Notes: a model not told the origin generated them from the letters alone. A stretch of 64,000 nucleotides of DNA from Calothrix sp. NIES-4101 (GCA_004296455.1 AP018280.1:4216001-4280000), one strand, 5' to 3'; counted from the stretch's first letter, positions 18,175 to 26,677 are shown. Translations and numbers: made by a program.

Positions 18175-18273
18175 TTATTGAACTTGATTTAACATTCCTT
18201 GCAAGCGAGTAGTAGGAATAATTGCCCCACTTTCGGAATAATCAACATTAAAATTACGGCGGTTTTTATTCAT
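18175..18273 (-). CDS. 32-residue small ORF within the operon
   Basis: A frame of 33 codons starting ATG AAT AAA AAC CGC with a well-placed GAGGT ribosome-binding site 6 bp upstream, and ending TAA just before the GGAGG of the next gene. The peptide (NRRNFNVDYSESG, then TTRLQGMLNQ) is polar without a membrane segment. It fills the only gap in an otherwise overlapping operon, which argues that it is real. No family is recognised. Confidence 0.5.
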   Translation of the reverse strand: MNKNRRNFNVDYSESGAIIPTTRLQGMLNQVQ

Positions 18274-18289
18274 GATTACCTCGACAAAA

Positions 18290-18796
18290 TTAACTAGCAG
18301 AGGGATTATTATTTGTATCTTCCTTATCTTCCCAATAATCTTCTTGTTGAAGTTGAGAATAGAACTCTTCAGGAGATAAGATTTGAGATTGTGTTTCTGA
18401 ATTTAAAGTGGAATTGGAGGATACACGAGGGGTAAATTGAATAATATTTTTTCCAGAAATAACAGAATTAATTGATGGAGATGATGGAGTACTTGCAGAA
18501 GTAACTAAATTATTTTGATTGGGCAAATCTTCAGCTATTTCCTCTCTTTCCAGCGAACAGTTATATTCAGAAATTCCCCAACTCAAAAAAACTGCAAATC
18601 CAGCAATAAAAATAGCTGCACTCAGCCAATGTACAGAAGAATTGGGAGATGGCATCATCTCAACAGTTGTGCGAGTGGAACCTTCAAGAGTGGTACGAAT
18701 CGGAGTACGTTTGACTGCCGCAACAACATTGAGCGAACACAAGGTAATACAAATTATGGCAGCAGTAAACTTAACGTACATGATGCATTTCCTCAA
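18290..18796 (-). CDS. Signal-peptide-bearing membrane protein of the operon
   Basis: 168 residues. A signal-like segment (FTAAIICITLCSLNVVAA, about residues 10-27) is followed by a Thr/Arg-rich stretch, a second hydrophobic segment (LSAAIFIAGFAVFLSWGI, about 58-75) and a polar, disordered C-terminal tail rich in Ser, Asn and Gln. It overlaps the preceding gene by 4 bp. The topology fits a small VirB2/VirB3-like subunit in general shape, but I see no sequence support for that name. Confidence 0.6.
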   Translation of the reverse strand: MRKCIMYVKFTAAIICITLCSLNVVAAVKRTPIRTTLEGSTRTTVEMMPSPNSSVHWLSAAIFIAGFAVFLSWGISEYNCSLEREEIAEDLPNQNNLVTSASTPSSPSINSVISGKNIIQFTPRVSSNSTLNSETQSQILSPEEFYSQLQQEDYWEDKEDTNNNPSAS

Positions 18797-19617
18797 TCTT
18801 GGGGACTTGGTATTTTGGGTCGAACTGTTTCCTTCATTCCATTCAGATACAGCTTTCGTTCTTGCTCTTGTTGTTTAATTTGTTCGCGAATTTCCCGTAC
18901 ACGAGCGAGTTGTTCCACAGGGTCAGAATATCCGCGCGATCGCAATAACTGCGCTTGAGCTAAAGAATAGGGTTCTTGAGCATTGCGAATCTGAATCAAC
19001 ATTTGGTTTAAATCCACCGATGGTTGCGATTCCAGGTTTTGCGCGTAATCGATTGCTTCTAATTTTCCCAGTATCATCACCGCAGCAGCACCCGTGGAAA
19101 TCTTCTCTTCCACCTTCGTCCCGTCGGTTTTACGATATCCCCAGTAAAACGAGTCATTACCAGAAGCCGCTTCTAGTAAAACATCCAGCGAGTTGAATTT
19201 AACGATTTCTAATGCAGGCATATAGTGAAGTCGATAGAAACCCGACTTATCATCGCTCTGCATCTTTGCAATTTCCCCCTTCAATTGCTGTCCCCACAAT
19301 GCTGCGGCTAATTGTCGCCAACCTGTCAAAGTCGGTGTTCCCTCGGATGAATAACTAGCAAGTTGATTGATGTTGTAATCGGTGCGGGATAATTTTTCTA
19401 AGTAAACCTCCCGAAGTTCAGCAACCTGTGATTTGGCTGTTTGCACTTCATTGGATTGATTTGCTGGGATTTGTTGTTTCCAGCCCACTGTCAACGCCAC
19501 TATCCCAATCAAGGAAACCGCTCCAACCGTTGCACAGGTTGTCAGTAAAGGTACATTTACTTTTTTTGAGGAGTGCAATTTGCGATCACGCAACGGTTTC
19601 GCACTAAACATTACCAA
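18793..19617 (-). CDS. Bitopic envelope protein of the transfer-like operon
   Basis: 274 residues: a short basic cytoplasmic start, one membrane segment (TTCATVGAVSLIGIVALTVGW, about 26-46), then a large periplasmic region. The latter contains a helical part, a mixed region around GFYRLHYMPALEIVKFNSLD and a C-terminal coiled coil rich in Glu, Gln and Arg (ARVREIREQIKQQEQERK). The one-anchor-plus-periplasmic-domain architecture is like VirB8 or VirB10 type scaffold proteins, but motifs are lacking. It overlaps both neighbours by a few bases. Confidence 0.6.
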   Translation of the reverse strand: MVMFSAKPLRDRKLHSSKKVNVPLLTTCATVGAVSLIGIVALTVGWKQQIPANQSNEVQTAKSQVAELREVYLEKLSRTDYNINQLASYSSEGTPTLTGWRQLAAALWGQQLKGEIAKMQSDDKSGFYRLHYMPALEIVKFNSLDVLLEAASGNDSFYWGYRKTDGTKVEEKISTGAAAVMILGKLEAIDYAQNLESQPSVDLNQMLIQIRNAQEPYSLAQAQLLRSRGYSDPVEQLARVREIREQIKQQEQERKLYLNGMKETVRPKIPSPQD

Positions 19618-19847
19618 ACCTCACCCGTGTTATCGACTACCAAATATAGATGGGGACGCTTGTTGAGTTCACGAGCGATCGCAATCCCCGCACCACCAAC
19701 AATTATCCCAGTCATCAACAACAATGGATGTAGGGCAAGAGTTGCACCAACTCCCATAAATTGCCCCACCATCCCAGAAACACCCAAATTCATCAACAAC
19801 CCACATGCTGTATTTACCAAAAAATCAAATGCTGCGCTCATTTTCAC
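19611..19847 (-). CDS. Small two-pass membrane protein of the operon
   Basis: 78 residues, mostly hydrophobic: two membrane segments (about 9-31 and 38-57) rich in Gly and Ala, then a short polar end (ELNKRPHLYLVVDNTGEVW). It overlaps the gene before it by 23 bp and the next gene by 7 bp. The size and composition resemble VirB2-like pilin or VirB3-like proteins only in general terms. No family recognised. Confidence 0.6.
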   Translation of the reverse strand: MKMSAAFDFLVNTACGLLMNLGVSGMVGQFMGVGATLALHPLLLMTGIIVGGAGIAIARELNKRPHLYLVVDNTGEVW

Positions 19848-20088
19848 ACCGTATCCAAATTACTAAAAGTGCCAAAATTAACCCTATAATTTCGCCGATT
19901 CCTACGCCAATCAAAATTGGTTGAATGCTGGTTATTTCTTGCTTCTCTTGAGTTGGGGGAACTGTTACCCACGTTCCAAGCACCGTACCAGCGACAAGCG
20001 AAAGAAGATTTATGCCCACTGCCAGAGTCGATGTTTTGCGTAAAACCAGCAAACTCTCATCTCGAAGTTGGTAGCAAATCGGTAACAT
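19825..20088 (-). CDS. Small two-pass membrane protein of the operon
   Basis: 87 residues with two hydrophobic segments (about 22-44 and 60-79) separated by a short polar loop (PPTQEKQEITS). It lies 8 bp after the gene at 20097 and overlaps the next. It is one of five small membrane proteins in a row on this strand. Its function is unknown; the operon context suggests part of a trans-envelope complex. Confidence 0.55.
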   Translation of the reverse strand: MLPICYQLRDESLLVLRKTSTLAVGINLLSLVAGTVLGTWVTVPPTQEKQEITSIQPILIGVGIGEIIGLILALLVIWIRCENERSI

Positions 20089-20096
20089 TTGCGCGA

Positions 20097-20339
20097 CTAC
20101 TTCTTCGGAGATTGTCCGGTTTTCGTCTGCGAGGATTTCAACTGTTTCGGCTGCGGTATGGAAGTACTGACTAGTAATGGATGACTTCCTTCCCCCCAGT
20201 TGACTTTGGCGAAAAAATCATCATCTATGCGCGAATTTATACGTTCCTGTGCTTGGGAATATTCGTCAGTTGTTAAATTTCCCCCTGTTCCGTTAAACAC
20301 AAATTCTTCCAAAGCAAGGGTCGAAGTTTCCAGCACCAC
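20097..20339 (-). CDS. First gene of the transfer-like operon, soluble, unknown
   Basis: 80 residues, hydrophilic, with a Lys/Ser/Gln-rich C-terminal tail. No domain is recognised. It is the most upstream member of the minus-strand operon that ends at the truncated translocase. Just upstream lie about 150 bp and then a 97-bp MITE and an IS701-like element, so earlier genes of the operon and its promoter may have been displaced by these insertions. Confidence 0.5.
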   Translation of the reverse strand: MVLETSTLALEEFVFNGTGGNLTTDEYSQAQERINSRIDDDFFAKVNWGEGSHPLLVSTSIPQPKQLKSSQTKTGQSPKK

Positions 20340-20488
20340 CTTATCGCTCTTTTATGTCTCTGGCGGGAGAAAAATATATAGATTTTTAAAATTATTTCAG
20401 TTTTTAAAGAAAATATACCTTTCAGAGCGCTTTTTGAGGCACAGAGAGTCAATATATATTATAAAAAGATACATAGAATAGCCTTATA

Positions 20489-20585
20489 CCATTTCACTAA
20501 AATCGTGAAACATATCCAAATTCTGAAACCCTTGTAAAATCAGGATTTATTAATTGCGAATTGCGAATTGCGAATTGTGAATTGG
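20489..20585 (+). repeat. 97-bp MITE (copy B), IS630-related
   Basis: Same element as at 21-117, in the other orientation: it starts CCATTTCACTAAAAT, ends GTGAATTGG, is flanked by TA on both sides and is again exactly 97 bp long. The last 36 bp, including three TTGCGAA heptamers, are identical between the copies. The first 24 bp match the right end of the IS630-like element at 29463-30596 at 21 positions. Confidence 0.85.
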
Positions 20586-20733
20586 TATTACAGGTGACAT
20601 GATTTATCACTTAATCTGTAAAGCAGAAAAAGCCTACGTGAATATTTGTAGACTGAATTGGTAGCGTGCGTTGTATTCGACACACATCAATAGTGAATGA
20701 CTGAAAATTTGTGATTTAAACACAGGCTTGTTT

Positions 20734-22035
20734 TTATCCAGAATCCACAGGTATATAACCTTGAAATAGGTTCATGATTTCTAGAATTTTCTGAAATCCT
20801 AAAAGCAAGTTTTTATTAATAAAGACTGCTAACCAAGGCTGAATTAAATTCCAGAAAATATATGGCTGAACAATTAATCTTAAATTGTTTAATGTTGATT
20901 TCCACCCTCTTTTATAATCCCACCACTTGTGCTTACTAAAATCTGATGGCTCTGGGGCATTTCCCTCGGGTGATTGCTTATCATATGATTCATTTCTTGC
21001 TTGCGCCTGTAAACTTACAAAAAAATAAACGCTCATAACAATTTCCCACCATTTATCTATTTGGTGGTATTGTGTAAGTCTAAAATCTGCCCAACCCAGT
21101 TCATTTTTACCTTGTTTAAAAGCATATTCTACCCAATTGCGAAATCCATATAAATTTCCTAATTGTTCTGCTACCTCGCCTTTTAAATCTGTTTTAACAT
21201 ACCAAGTCTGATTTTTTTGCAACTTTTCTGGGTCGCTGGTAATCCGCCAATATGTTTCTGGTTTGGATTCGCTAAAAATTATTTGTTGTATATATCTTTT
21301 TTCGGATTTTCCATCACTAAATACACGTTCAAATTCCTGCCAATCACTATATATGGCTGTTTGCAGAGGTGATGCTAATTCTCTATTATTACTTCTAATC
21401 GCTAGTAGATAGTGCTTGTTATATTTTGATAAGGTTGAGACAAATGTTGGACTTTCACCATAAAGACTATCTGCTAAAACCAAATCAAAGTTAAATCCTA
21501 ATTCAATGAGTGTTTCAATTATTTCTACAGCCAACTGAGGTTTAGTTTTATATGCTTCTCCTTCTTTAAGTGTTTTTCTTGGTTTAAAGACTAGAAATAT
21601 TAAAGGAAACGTTAAGTCTCCTAAGACTCCATAAGCATTAACTGAAACCATCCCATTATCAACTTTACCTAAGTTCCCAATATATTGTCTTGCCACATAG
21701 TCTGTATGGTTTCCTTTCTTTTTATCTCCGGTTTCATCGATTACCAACTTAAATGCACGTCCATTTAACATTTTTAATGTCAGTTCTAATCTTCTATTTC
21801 TTAAATCCACTATTGACCAAGGTGAATTTGTCAGAAAATTTTGTAGTGGTTGTGCATCATGTAAACCTACAGCCTTTGCTATTTCTGGTAAGGATTTACG
21901 TTTAATCTCAGACAAAATTCCTACGTGAAGATATTTGAAATTCTCGAATGTCCTCACTTCTGGGAATAAGTCCTTATATTCATCGCAGTATTGGTCTACT
22001 ACGGTGATGGTTGCGGTAGCTTGTCTTGGAAACAA
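20734..22035 (-). CDS. IS701/IS4-type transposase
   Basis: 433-residue DDE transposase of the DUF4338/IS701 kind common in Nostocales. Visible catalytic blocks are FKLVIDETGDKKKGNHTDYV (first Asp), DLVLADSLYGES (second Asp) and YGFRNWVEYAFKQGKNELGW (Glu). The frame is complete. It starts with TTG at 22035, only about 10 bp before the stop of the gene at 22046. I could not identify clear terminal inverted repeats by eye, so the element borders are open. It has interrupted, or landed next to, a minus-strand plasmid-type gene pair. Confidence 0.85.
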   Translation of the reverse strand: MFPRQATATITVVDQYCDEYKDLFPEVRTFENFKYLHVGILSEIKRKSLPEIAKAVGLHDAQPLQNFLTNSPWSIVDLRNRRLELTLKMLNGRAFKLVIDETGDKKKGNHTDYVARQYIGNLGKVDNGMVSVNAYGVLGDLTFPLIFLVFKPRKTLKEGEAYKTKPQLAVEIIETLIELGFNFDLVLADSLYGESPTFVSTLSKYNKHYLLAIRSNNRELASPLQTAIYSDWQEFERVFSDGKSEKRYIQQIIFSESKPETYWRITSDPEKLQKNQTWYVKTDLKGEVAEQLGNLYGFRNWVEYAFKQGKNELGWADFRLTQYHQIDKWWEIVMSVYFFVSLQAQARNESYDKQSPEGNAPEPSDFSKHKWWDYKRGWKSTLNNLRLIVQPYIFWNLIQPWLAVFINKNLLLGFQKILEIMNLFQGYIPVDSG

Positions 22036-22045
22036 TCTAACACCC

Positions 22046-22465
22046 TTACAAAGTTAAAGTAACAATAGGCTTATTATACTCCTGCGAGAGTAATAAAAAA
22101 GCGTTATGACGCAATTCTCCTAGTTGAGTACCGCGATGGGTGTCTTGGTAGAGCATTCCCACAAAACTATCTGGTGCTGCGGTTTCTGGATCGACTCCAA
22201 AGCGTTGTTTGATGTAATCGCGCTTGTTGAAACGATGTTCTTCGTCGGCAGTGCTACGAGTTTCCCGCATTACTAATAAATGCTCTGCTGCTTCCTCCAA
22301 AGTCATATTTTCTTTGCTTGCAGCAGCTTTTAAATTTACCACTTGCAATTCAACTTGTTCGCTAACCGTATCTCCACTAATTTCTAAATCGAGGGTTTTA
22401 CAAATATTACGAATAATTTCAGGCGATATTTGTAGCTGAATAGCTAGCTGATTTATATGCTTCAT
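22046..22465 (-). CDS. Helical protein of unknown function, possibly 3'-truncated
   Basis: 139 residues, predicted helical, starting with a helix-turn-helix-like segment (NQLAIQLQISPEIIRNICKTLDL) that could bind DNA. The C terminus (SQEYNKPIVTLTL) ends right where the IS701-like element begins, so the gene may have lost its 3' end. It overlaps the gene at 22419-22817 by 47 bp in another frame, as in a translationally coupled pair. No family recognised. Confidence 0.5.
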   Translation of the reverse strand: MKHINQLAIQLQISPEIIRNICKTLDLEISGDTVSEQVELQVVNLKAAASKENMTLEEAAEHLLVMRETRSTADEEHRFNKRDYIKQRFGVDPETAAPDSFVGMLYQDTHRGTQLGELRHNAFLLLSQEYNKPIVTLTL

Positions 22466-22817
22466 AACGATCGATTCTCCTAATTACTGCTTGGACAATT
22501 TCGTTTTCTCTTTCTTGCGGGGAAATATATTTAGTTAGAAAGTCATAGAGGGTGATTTTATTTACCTTTTGCAAATAAGCATCCAACCCACCCACAGGAA
22601 TTACCTGCTGTAAATATTCCTCAAAGGTTAATCTTCTGATTCTGATGGCGACATAAAATATGTCAGCTATCTCCACCGTTGCTGCGTCAAAATAGCCCCC
22701 GCGTTTTTTGGGTTTGACAATTCCCGCGTAGGGATACCATTGTTGCAATGCGGCAATTGAAATTCCGTACCTTTTGGCAAGTGTCTTCTGGGTATGGATT
22801 ACATTTTCATATACCAT
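22419..22817 (-). CDS. MerR-like helix-turn-helix protein of plasmid type
   Basis: 132 residues. The N-terminal part (TQKTLAKRYGISIAALQQWYPYAGI) reads as a helix-turn-helix in the MerR style, followed by KKRGGYFDAATVEIADI and a helical C-terminal half. It is probably the DNA-binding partner of the overlapping downstream gene. A palindrome-poor, AT-rich 400-bp region with the promoter lies upstream. I know of no named function. Confidence 0.5.
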   Translation of the reverse strand: MVYENVIHTQKTLAKRYGISIAALQQWYPYAGIVKPKKRGGYFDAATVEIADIFYVAIRIRRLTFEEYLQQVIPVGGLDAYLQKVNKITLYDFLTKYISPQERENEIVQAVIRRIDRYEAYKSASYSATNIA

Positions 22818-23213
22818 GCTCGCTCAATTCCAACTGAATATGAGTGTTGATGCTGCAAGGGATAAACTCAAGTTGGACGATAATGTTTGTGGAATAAAAA
22901 ATATTTCACAAATCCAGTTGCTTTAGTTAGGATTGAACTCAACTAAAGCTGAGTTTAATTTCTGTCCAATTCAACAAACAATTGTTAGGTTACAAACTAG
23001 GTATGGGTAATGCAACTATGTTTGTGTATTGGGTTGTAAATCAATATAAAAATTACTTTTGAGTATAATTTTCTATTGCGGAAATATGTAGTGATAACTA
23101 TTTGGACCAAATTTAACTCACAGTTGTGGCAACGAATTGAGTATACTATTCCTGTCTGAGGGATAAGCAAATAGTGACATACTCCTACATAGACTGAATA
23201 CACTACAGTGTAG
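22818..23213. other. Intergenic region, no gene seen
   Basis: A roughly 400-bp AT-rich stretch between the HTH gene and a 5'-truncated membrane protein gene. Related words recur (for example CAACTAAAGCTGAGTTTAATT near 22940), but no stable hairpin or frame of note is seen. Confidence 0.4.
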
Positions 23214-23654
23214 GCTTCTCATCGACTCCAGCTATTGCTATCTCCTTCGGAGAAAGATTTTCAACGTAAATATTTAGAACAAATTAAAAATGACTATGGA
23301 AGTTTGAATATTGGTATTGGTATGACGTTACTTAGCAATTTGATTAATGCAATTCGAGGGGTGACAGAAATCGAAAGTTCGGAGCGCGATCGCACTTTCC
23401 AAAGTACCATAGCAATTGTTGGTGTTGGCTTGGCTGTTAGTTCTTTTGTTGCTTCTATTGCTGGACAATTTCCAGGTGCGACAAATCCCAAGGAAGCGGC
23501 TAAGTATCCTGTCGGTTTAGTAATATCACAGTTGGGAGTGGCAGAACCTTGGCTTTCTCCTGTGATATCTGCAACGATTAGTTTAGGATTTGGGATATTA
23601 TTTGCGTTTGTTATTTGGTTGGGAATAAAAGTGTTTGAATCTCTCCGAAAGTAA
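23214..23654 (+). pseudogene. 3' end of a membrane protein gene
   Basis: The frame is open from just after a stop at 23211-23213 and reads ASHRLQLLLSPSEKDFQRKYLEQI, then two hydrophobic segments (about 52-70 and 107-129 counted from the TTG at 23235). There is no ATG at the start and no ribosome-binding site, and the charged N-terminal stretch looks like the middle of a larger protein. I therefore read it as the C-terminal part of a longer membrane protein. Its function is unknown. An alternative is a genuine small protein starting at TTG 23235. Confidence 0.45.
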
Positions 23655-23777
23655 CGGGTATTGTTTGAGGGGAGTAGTCTAAAATTGATTATTTTCAGGC
23701 TACGTGGAAATTACAGATTGATAAATTTCACCTTTTTTAAGGAAAATATCGAGAAAAATTTTATTTGACAAAATTAT

Positions 23778-24197
23778 TTATTCAGAATTTGTTAATTCCT
23801 GAATCAACTGTTGAAGAGTCAGAATTCGTGGGGTAGTTACTGGAAAATCACTACTGTTGCGAGTAACAATTACATCAAAGTTATTTAGTGCCGCAGTGCT
23901 GTATTTTATTGTATCTTCAAAATCCCGAAAGTTGATGGTGAGTGCCATGTTGATTACATTACTATCTACTGTTGCAACCTGACATAATGTTACAATTTCT
24001 CGCAAAAACTCCAACGCTAAATCTCGACCTTTAGCTTTGCGGATAATATAGTAAAGGTCGCCAAATGAAGATGCACAAATATAGCCTTCAATCAGCCCCT
24101 GTTCAACTAGCGATATAATTGTCTCGCTGTCGTCAAAAAATGGTTGCCGTTCAAGAGCAACGTCTAAAATGACGTTTGTGTCTAGCAAGACTTTCAC
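23778..24197 (-). CDS. PIN-domain toxin (VapC-like), pair 1
   Basis: 139-residue PIN-domain ribonuclease. The first acidic residue lies in MKVLLDTNVILD, a second cluster in SFGDLYYI and the third in NFRDFEDTIKYSTA, followed by FDVIVTRNSSDF; together these form the Mg-binding site of VapC-type toxins. It overlaps the end of the antitoxin gene by 4 bp, the usual coupling in type II toxin-antitoxin operons. The likely action is RNA cleavage when the antitoxin is lost, which would stabilise the element that carries it. Confidence 0.85.
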   Translation of the reverse strand: MKVLLDTNVILDVALERQPFFDDSETIISLVEQGLIEGYICASSFGDLYYIIRKAKGRDLALEFLREIVTLCQVATVDSNVINMALTINFRDFEDTIKYSTAALNNFDVIVTRNSSDFPVTTPRILTLQQLIQELTNSE

Positions 24198-24472
24198 AGG
24201 TTATGTTTCTCCTTTAAAGCTTCCCATCTCGCCTCATCTGGGTCAAAATCAGCAGAGGTAGGTTGTGTCTTTTCAAACCACTCTTGTAAAGCTTTAATTT
24301 TCGTTCTTCGTTTTGGTGTTTCTGGTTGTGGTTCGTTTATATTTACTGGAGAAACCGTCTCGGCAGATAGTAAGACAATTACTTCCACGTCCCCAGGTGG
24401 CATTTGAATGGGTTCGGTAATAACTAAGTTACCAGTCGCGTCGATTTTGCCCTTAAGCTTGTATGCTTGCAT
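24194..24472 (-). CDS. Antitoxin partner of PIN toxin, pair 1
   Basis: 92 residues from the ATG at 24472 (MQAYKLKGKIDATGNL). I prefer this start because the four upstream in-frame residues do not match relatives. The N-terminal half is a small beta-rich domain, and the C-terminal half, rich in Pro, Lys and Glu (RTKIKALQEWFEKTQPTSAD), is the part that usually wraps the toxin. The N-terminal pattern (KLKGKIDATGNLVI) is similar to that of the antitoxin at 28876 (KLAAIIDDSGNLHL), so both belong to one family. It probably autoregulates the operon. Confidence 0.75.
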   Translation of the reverse strand: MQAYKLKGKIDATGNLVITEPIQMPPGDVEVIVLLSAETVSPVNINEPQPETPKRRTKIKALQEWFEKTQPTSADFDPDEARWEALKEKHNL

Positions 24473-24589
24473 AATCATTGCCCATATCATTCTATTTCTA
24501 GAGTATCTCGCGTTGACAAGAAGATTTATTGAGTATTTTCCTCTTTTTGATTTACTTTCGCAGCGACTAACCGCACCAACTCAATATCT

Positions 24590-24613
24590 AATACCAATTC
24601 GCAATTCGTAATA
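24590..24613. repeat. Partial heptanucleotide repeat / MITE end
   Basis: TAATACCAATTCGCAATTCGTAATAC resembles the heptamer-bearing end of the 97-bp MITEs (CCAATTCAC plus heptamers) but lacks the other half. Directly after it, 24615-24655 holds a GC-rich palindrome-like stretch (TCGCGTAGGCGCAAGCCTTC) of the dispersed cyanobacterial type. It is probably a decayed MITE. Confidence 0.45.
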
Positions 24614-24706
24614 CTCGCTGTCGCGTAGGCGCAAGCCTTCTCGAAGAGTGAAGCGGTCGATTCCGGATACAGTTAATAATGCTGTCATGGTGGTGGCGGT
24701 TTGTTT

Positions 24707-25516
24707 CTAGTCAAACCTCATGCGAGATATTAGCCGTTTGAGATTCGCTGGTTCTAGACCAAACTGATGAGCAATATTATGTTCCTCATCTTCCGTCGGT
24801 AGTGCATCAAGCGTTAGTAAGTAATTTAAAAACGGTTGTAAATTCCCCGAAGCTAAATCTCTATGTCGAACATTTGATGCTTCTTGGGCAACTACCAGAT
24901 TCTGTAACCATTCCCGTACTTTCCCTTTTTCCGGTAACTGCACACCGAGCGCTTGACATGACGCTATAAATTCTTGCGCGATCGCAGCATTACTATCTAA
25001 TTGTCCTAACCAAACATCAAATTCCTCACCTTGAGGTAATTCTATTCCTCGTTTCCAGCTAAATGTTTGTAACCTTTTACCCAAACGAATTCTTTCTAAA
25101 AGGTTTGTAGCAGTATCTTCATCCTGATTAATAATTTGAGGGTCATTCGACCCAAAAGCCATTTTATCTAAAAGCCAAATGGCAACTTGTCCAGGTTTGG
25201 GAGTAGACAAATTGAGAGTTTCGCAGGCAACAGCCAATTCGGTTCCCAAAGACGTGTAACTAGCAAGCCATTCCTCAACATGACCAGAACGAGGGGTTGT
25301 AAGCCCTTTCTGAGATAACCCAACAACCTCCAAACCTAAATTTACTAGGCTTCTAACTACCATTGACAAGCTTTTACCCATATCAGGTATCAGCTTCTCA
25401 ATTTGAGTACGTGTATCAACATTAATATGAAACGTCACGCGGTCTTTTTCCATATCAACTGGACGACCACGTTTTGGAGGTTGTTTCGGGTTTTGCTCGG
25501 ACTGTTGTTTACTCAT
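24707..25516 (-). CDS. Plasmid-type DNA-binding protein, unknown
   Basis: 269 residues. The start is basic and Pro-rich (KQPPKRGRPVDMEKDRVTFH), then NVDTRTQIEKLIPDMGKSLSMVVRSLVN reads like a ribbon-helix-helix or CopG-type segment. The rest is helical and shows repeats of a pattern with a Trp in VEEWLASY, VAIWLLDK, FDVWLGQL and VREWLQNL, spaced 40 to 60 residues apart. Such proteins occur on cyanobacterial plasmids and may act in replication control or partition. The family is not recognised with confidence. Confidence 0.5.
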   Translation of the reverse strand: MSKQQSEQNPKQPPKRGRPVDMEKDRVTFHINVDTRTQIEKLIPDMGKSLSMVVRSLVNLGLEVVGLSQKGLTTPRSGHVEEWLASYTSLGTELAVACETLNLSTPKPGQVAIWLLDKMAFGSNDPQIINQDEDTATNLLERIRLGKRLQTFSWKRGIELPQGEEFDVWLGQLDSNAAIAQEFIASCQALGVQLPEKGKVREWLQNLVVAQEASNVRHRDLASGNLQPFLNYLLTLDALPTEDEEHNIAHQFGLEPANLKRLISRMRFD

Positions 25517-25938
25517 TGTTAATTCAGTTTACCGAAACCACAAGGCATATTTGAAGCGTTTTTAAACAATAATTTTAAAAAACGTAACGATTAAACTGTG
25601 GTAAAGTATTTAAGCACTGCTAATAAATGAAGATATGTAAATAAAACACATACAAGATTATTACCTTTGGTATTCTTGAACCAAAGGCACAAAAAGTTGA
25701 GATGACATGAGATTACTTGTTTGGGTCTCAAGACCTGGTGGGAAGGGAAATCGACTTTATATATATCGATAGGATTACGACCATTATGGAAAACTAACAG
25801 TAAATACGATACTTTCAAAGGGAATGACAGCCGCGATGGGCAAAGCCCAGTATACGAACATCGCATGTGTAAGGGCGTTAATCATGATAGATGACTTTTA
25901 TCAATTACTTTCGTATTCATCTACCGCCTTGACTTGCT
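25517..25938. other. Intergenic region with dispersed repeat copy 2
   Basis: About 420 bp without a convincing gene. At 25833-25864 it carries the second copy of the 32-bp palindromic repeat (GCGATGGGCAAAGCCC ... GAACATCGC), in the opposite orientation to the copy at 14023. The rest is AT-rich and probably holds the promoter for the gene at 24707-25516. Confidence 0.55.
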
Positions 25939-26148
25939 TTACTGCTGCTTATTATTCCCATTCTCATCTGGATATTTAATCTTGCCCTGCTCCTCAGCTA
26001 TTTCCACGTCCCTACGCAACAAATAAGATGCTAGGTCAGCCAAGCTTGTGCCTTGAATGTCAGCCCACTTCTGTAACTTCTCGTGGGTCAAATCGGGGAT
26101 AGAAACGCTAATTCTTTTGGTCACAACAGATTTTCTTCTAGCTTTCAT
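25939..26148 (-). CDS. Ribbon-helix-helix (CopG/Arc-type) regulator
   Basis: 69 residues. RISVSIPDLTHEKLQKWADI is the beta strand plus first helix of an RHH fold and TSLADLASYLLRRDV the second helix. Such proteins act as small dimeric repressors of plasmid or toxin-antitoxin operons. No toxin partner is adjacent, so a role in copy-number control or transcription of its own gene is more likely. It is basic at the N terminus and acidic at the C terminus, as is usual. Confidence 0.7.
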   Translation of the reverse strand: MKARRKSVVTKRISVSIPDLTHEKLQKWADIQGTSLADLASYLLRRDVEIAEEQGKIKYPDENGNNKQQ

Positions 26149-26413
26149 GTTTCATCGTACCTTCGATCTGAATTACTTATTGCTGCGATATAGCATCTTT
26201 TCCGATGTAAAATAATTGTATAAACGATGAGCGTTCTAGTTGACGTGTCCAAACATCTACCCAAAGACCATTTTTTAGGTAAAGCGAAAAGTTAAACCAC
26301 TCCCATGAAACAGCAGCAAAATATTGCATCCAAGCAAGCTGCGAATTACCAAGCCGCCTGAAAATTAATATTTTTGCTCCATATCCCTGCCAAATGACAC
26401 AAGGAGGTTTGAT

Positions 26414-26677
26414 TTATTTGGAATCCTGTTTATCAAGAAGTTCCTTTAATTCAGCTAAAGTCATCCCTTGGCTTTGAGCTAAATCCTCAAGCTGTTGGTT
26501 AATGAGGTCGAAATTCACTTCCAGTCGCGCTGAGATAATCTGACTTGCATAAGCACTAGGAGTTTTACCGCTAATGGCAGCCCAATACTTTAGCCTTTGG
26601 AGGTTATAGCGGGAAATTGTAATATTCAGTCTGACATTTTCTTCAAGCGGCATTGTTTCAACTTGGAGCTTTGACAC
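26414..26677 (-). CDS. Ribbon-helix-helix-type small protein
   Basis: 87 residues. RLNITISRYNLQRLKYWAAI and GKTPSAYASQIISARLEVN fit an RHH fold, followed by a helical tail (DLAQSQGMTLAELKELLDK). It is similar in layout to the protein at 25939-26148, but they are not close copies. It diverges from the plasmid-type gene at 26890 across about 210 bp and may control it. Confidence 0.6.
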   Translation of the reverse strand: MSKLQVETMPLEENVRLNITISRYNLQRLKYWAAISGKTPSAYASQIISARLEVNFDLINQQLEDLAQSQGMTLAELKELLDKQDSK

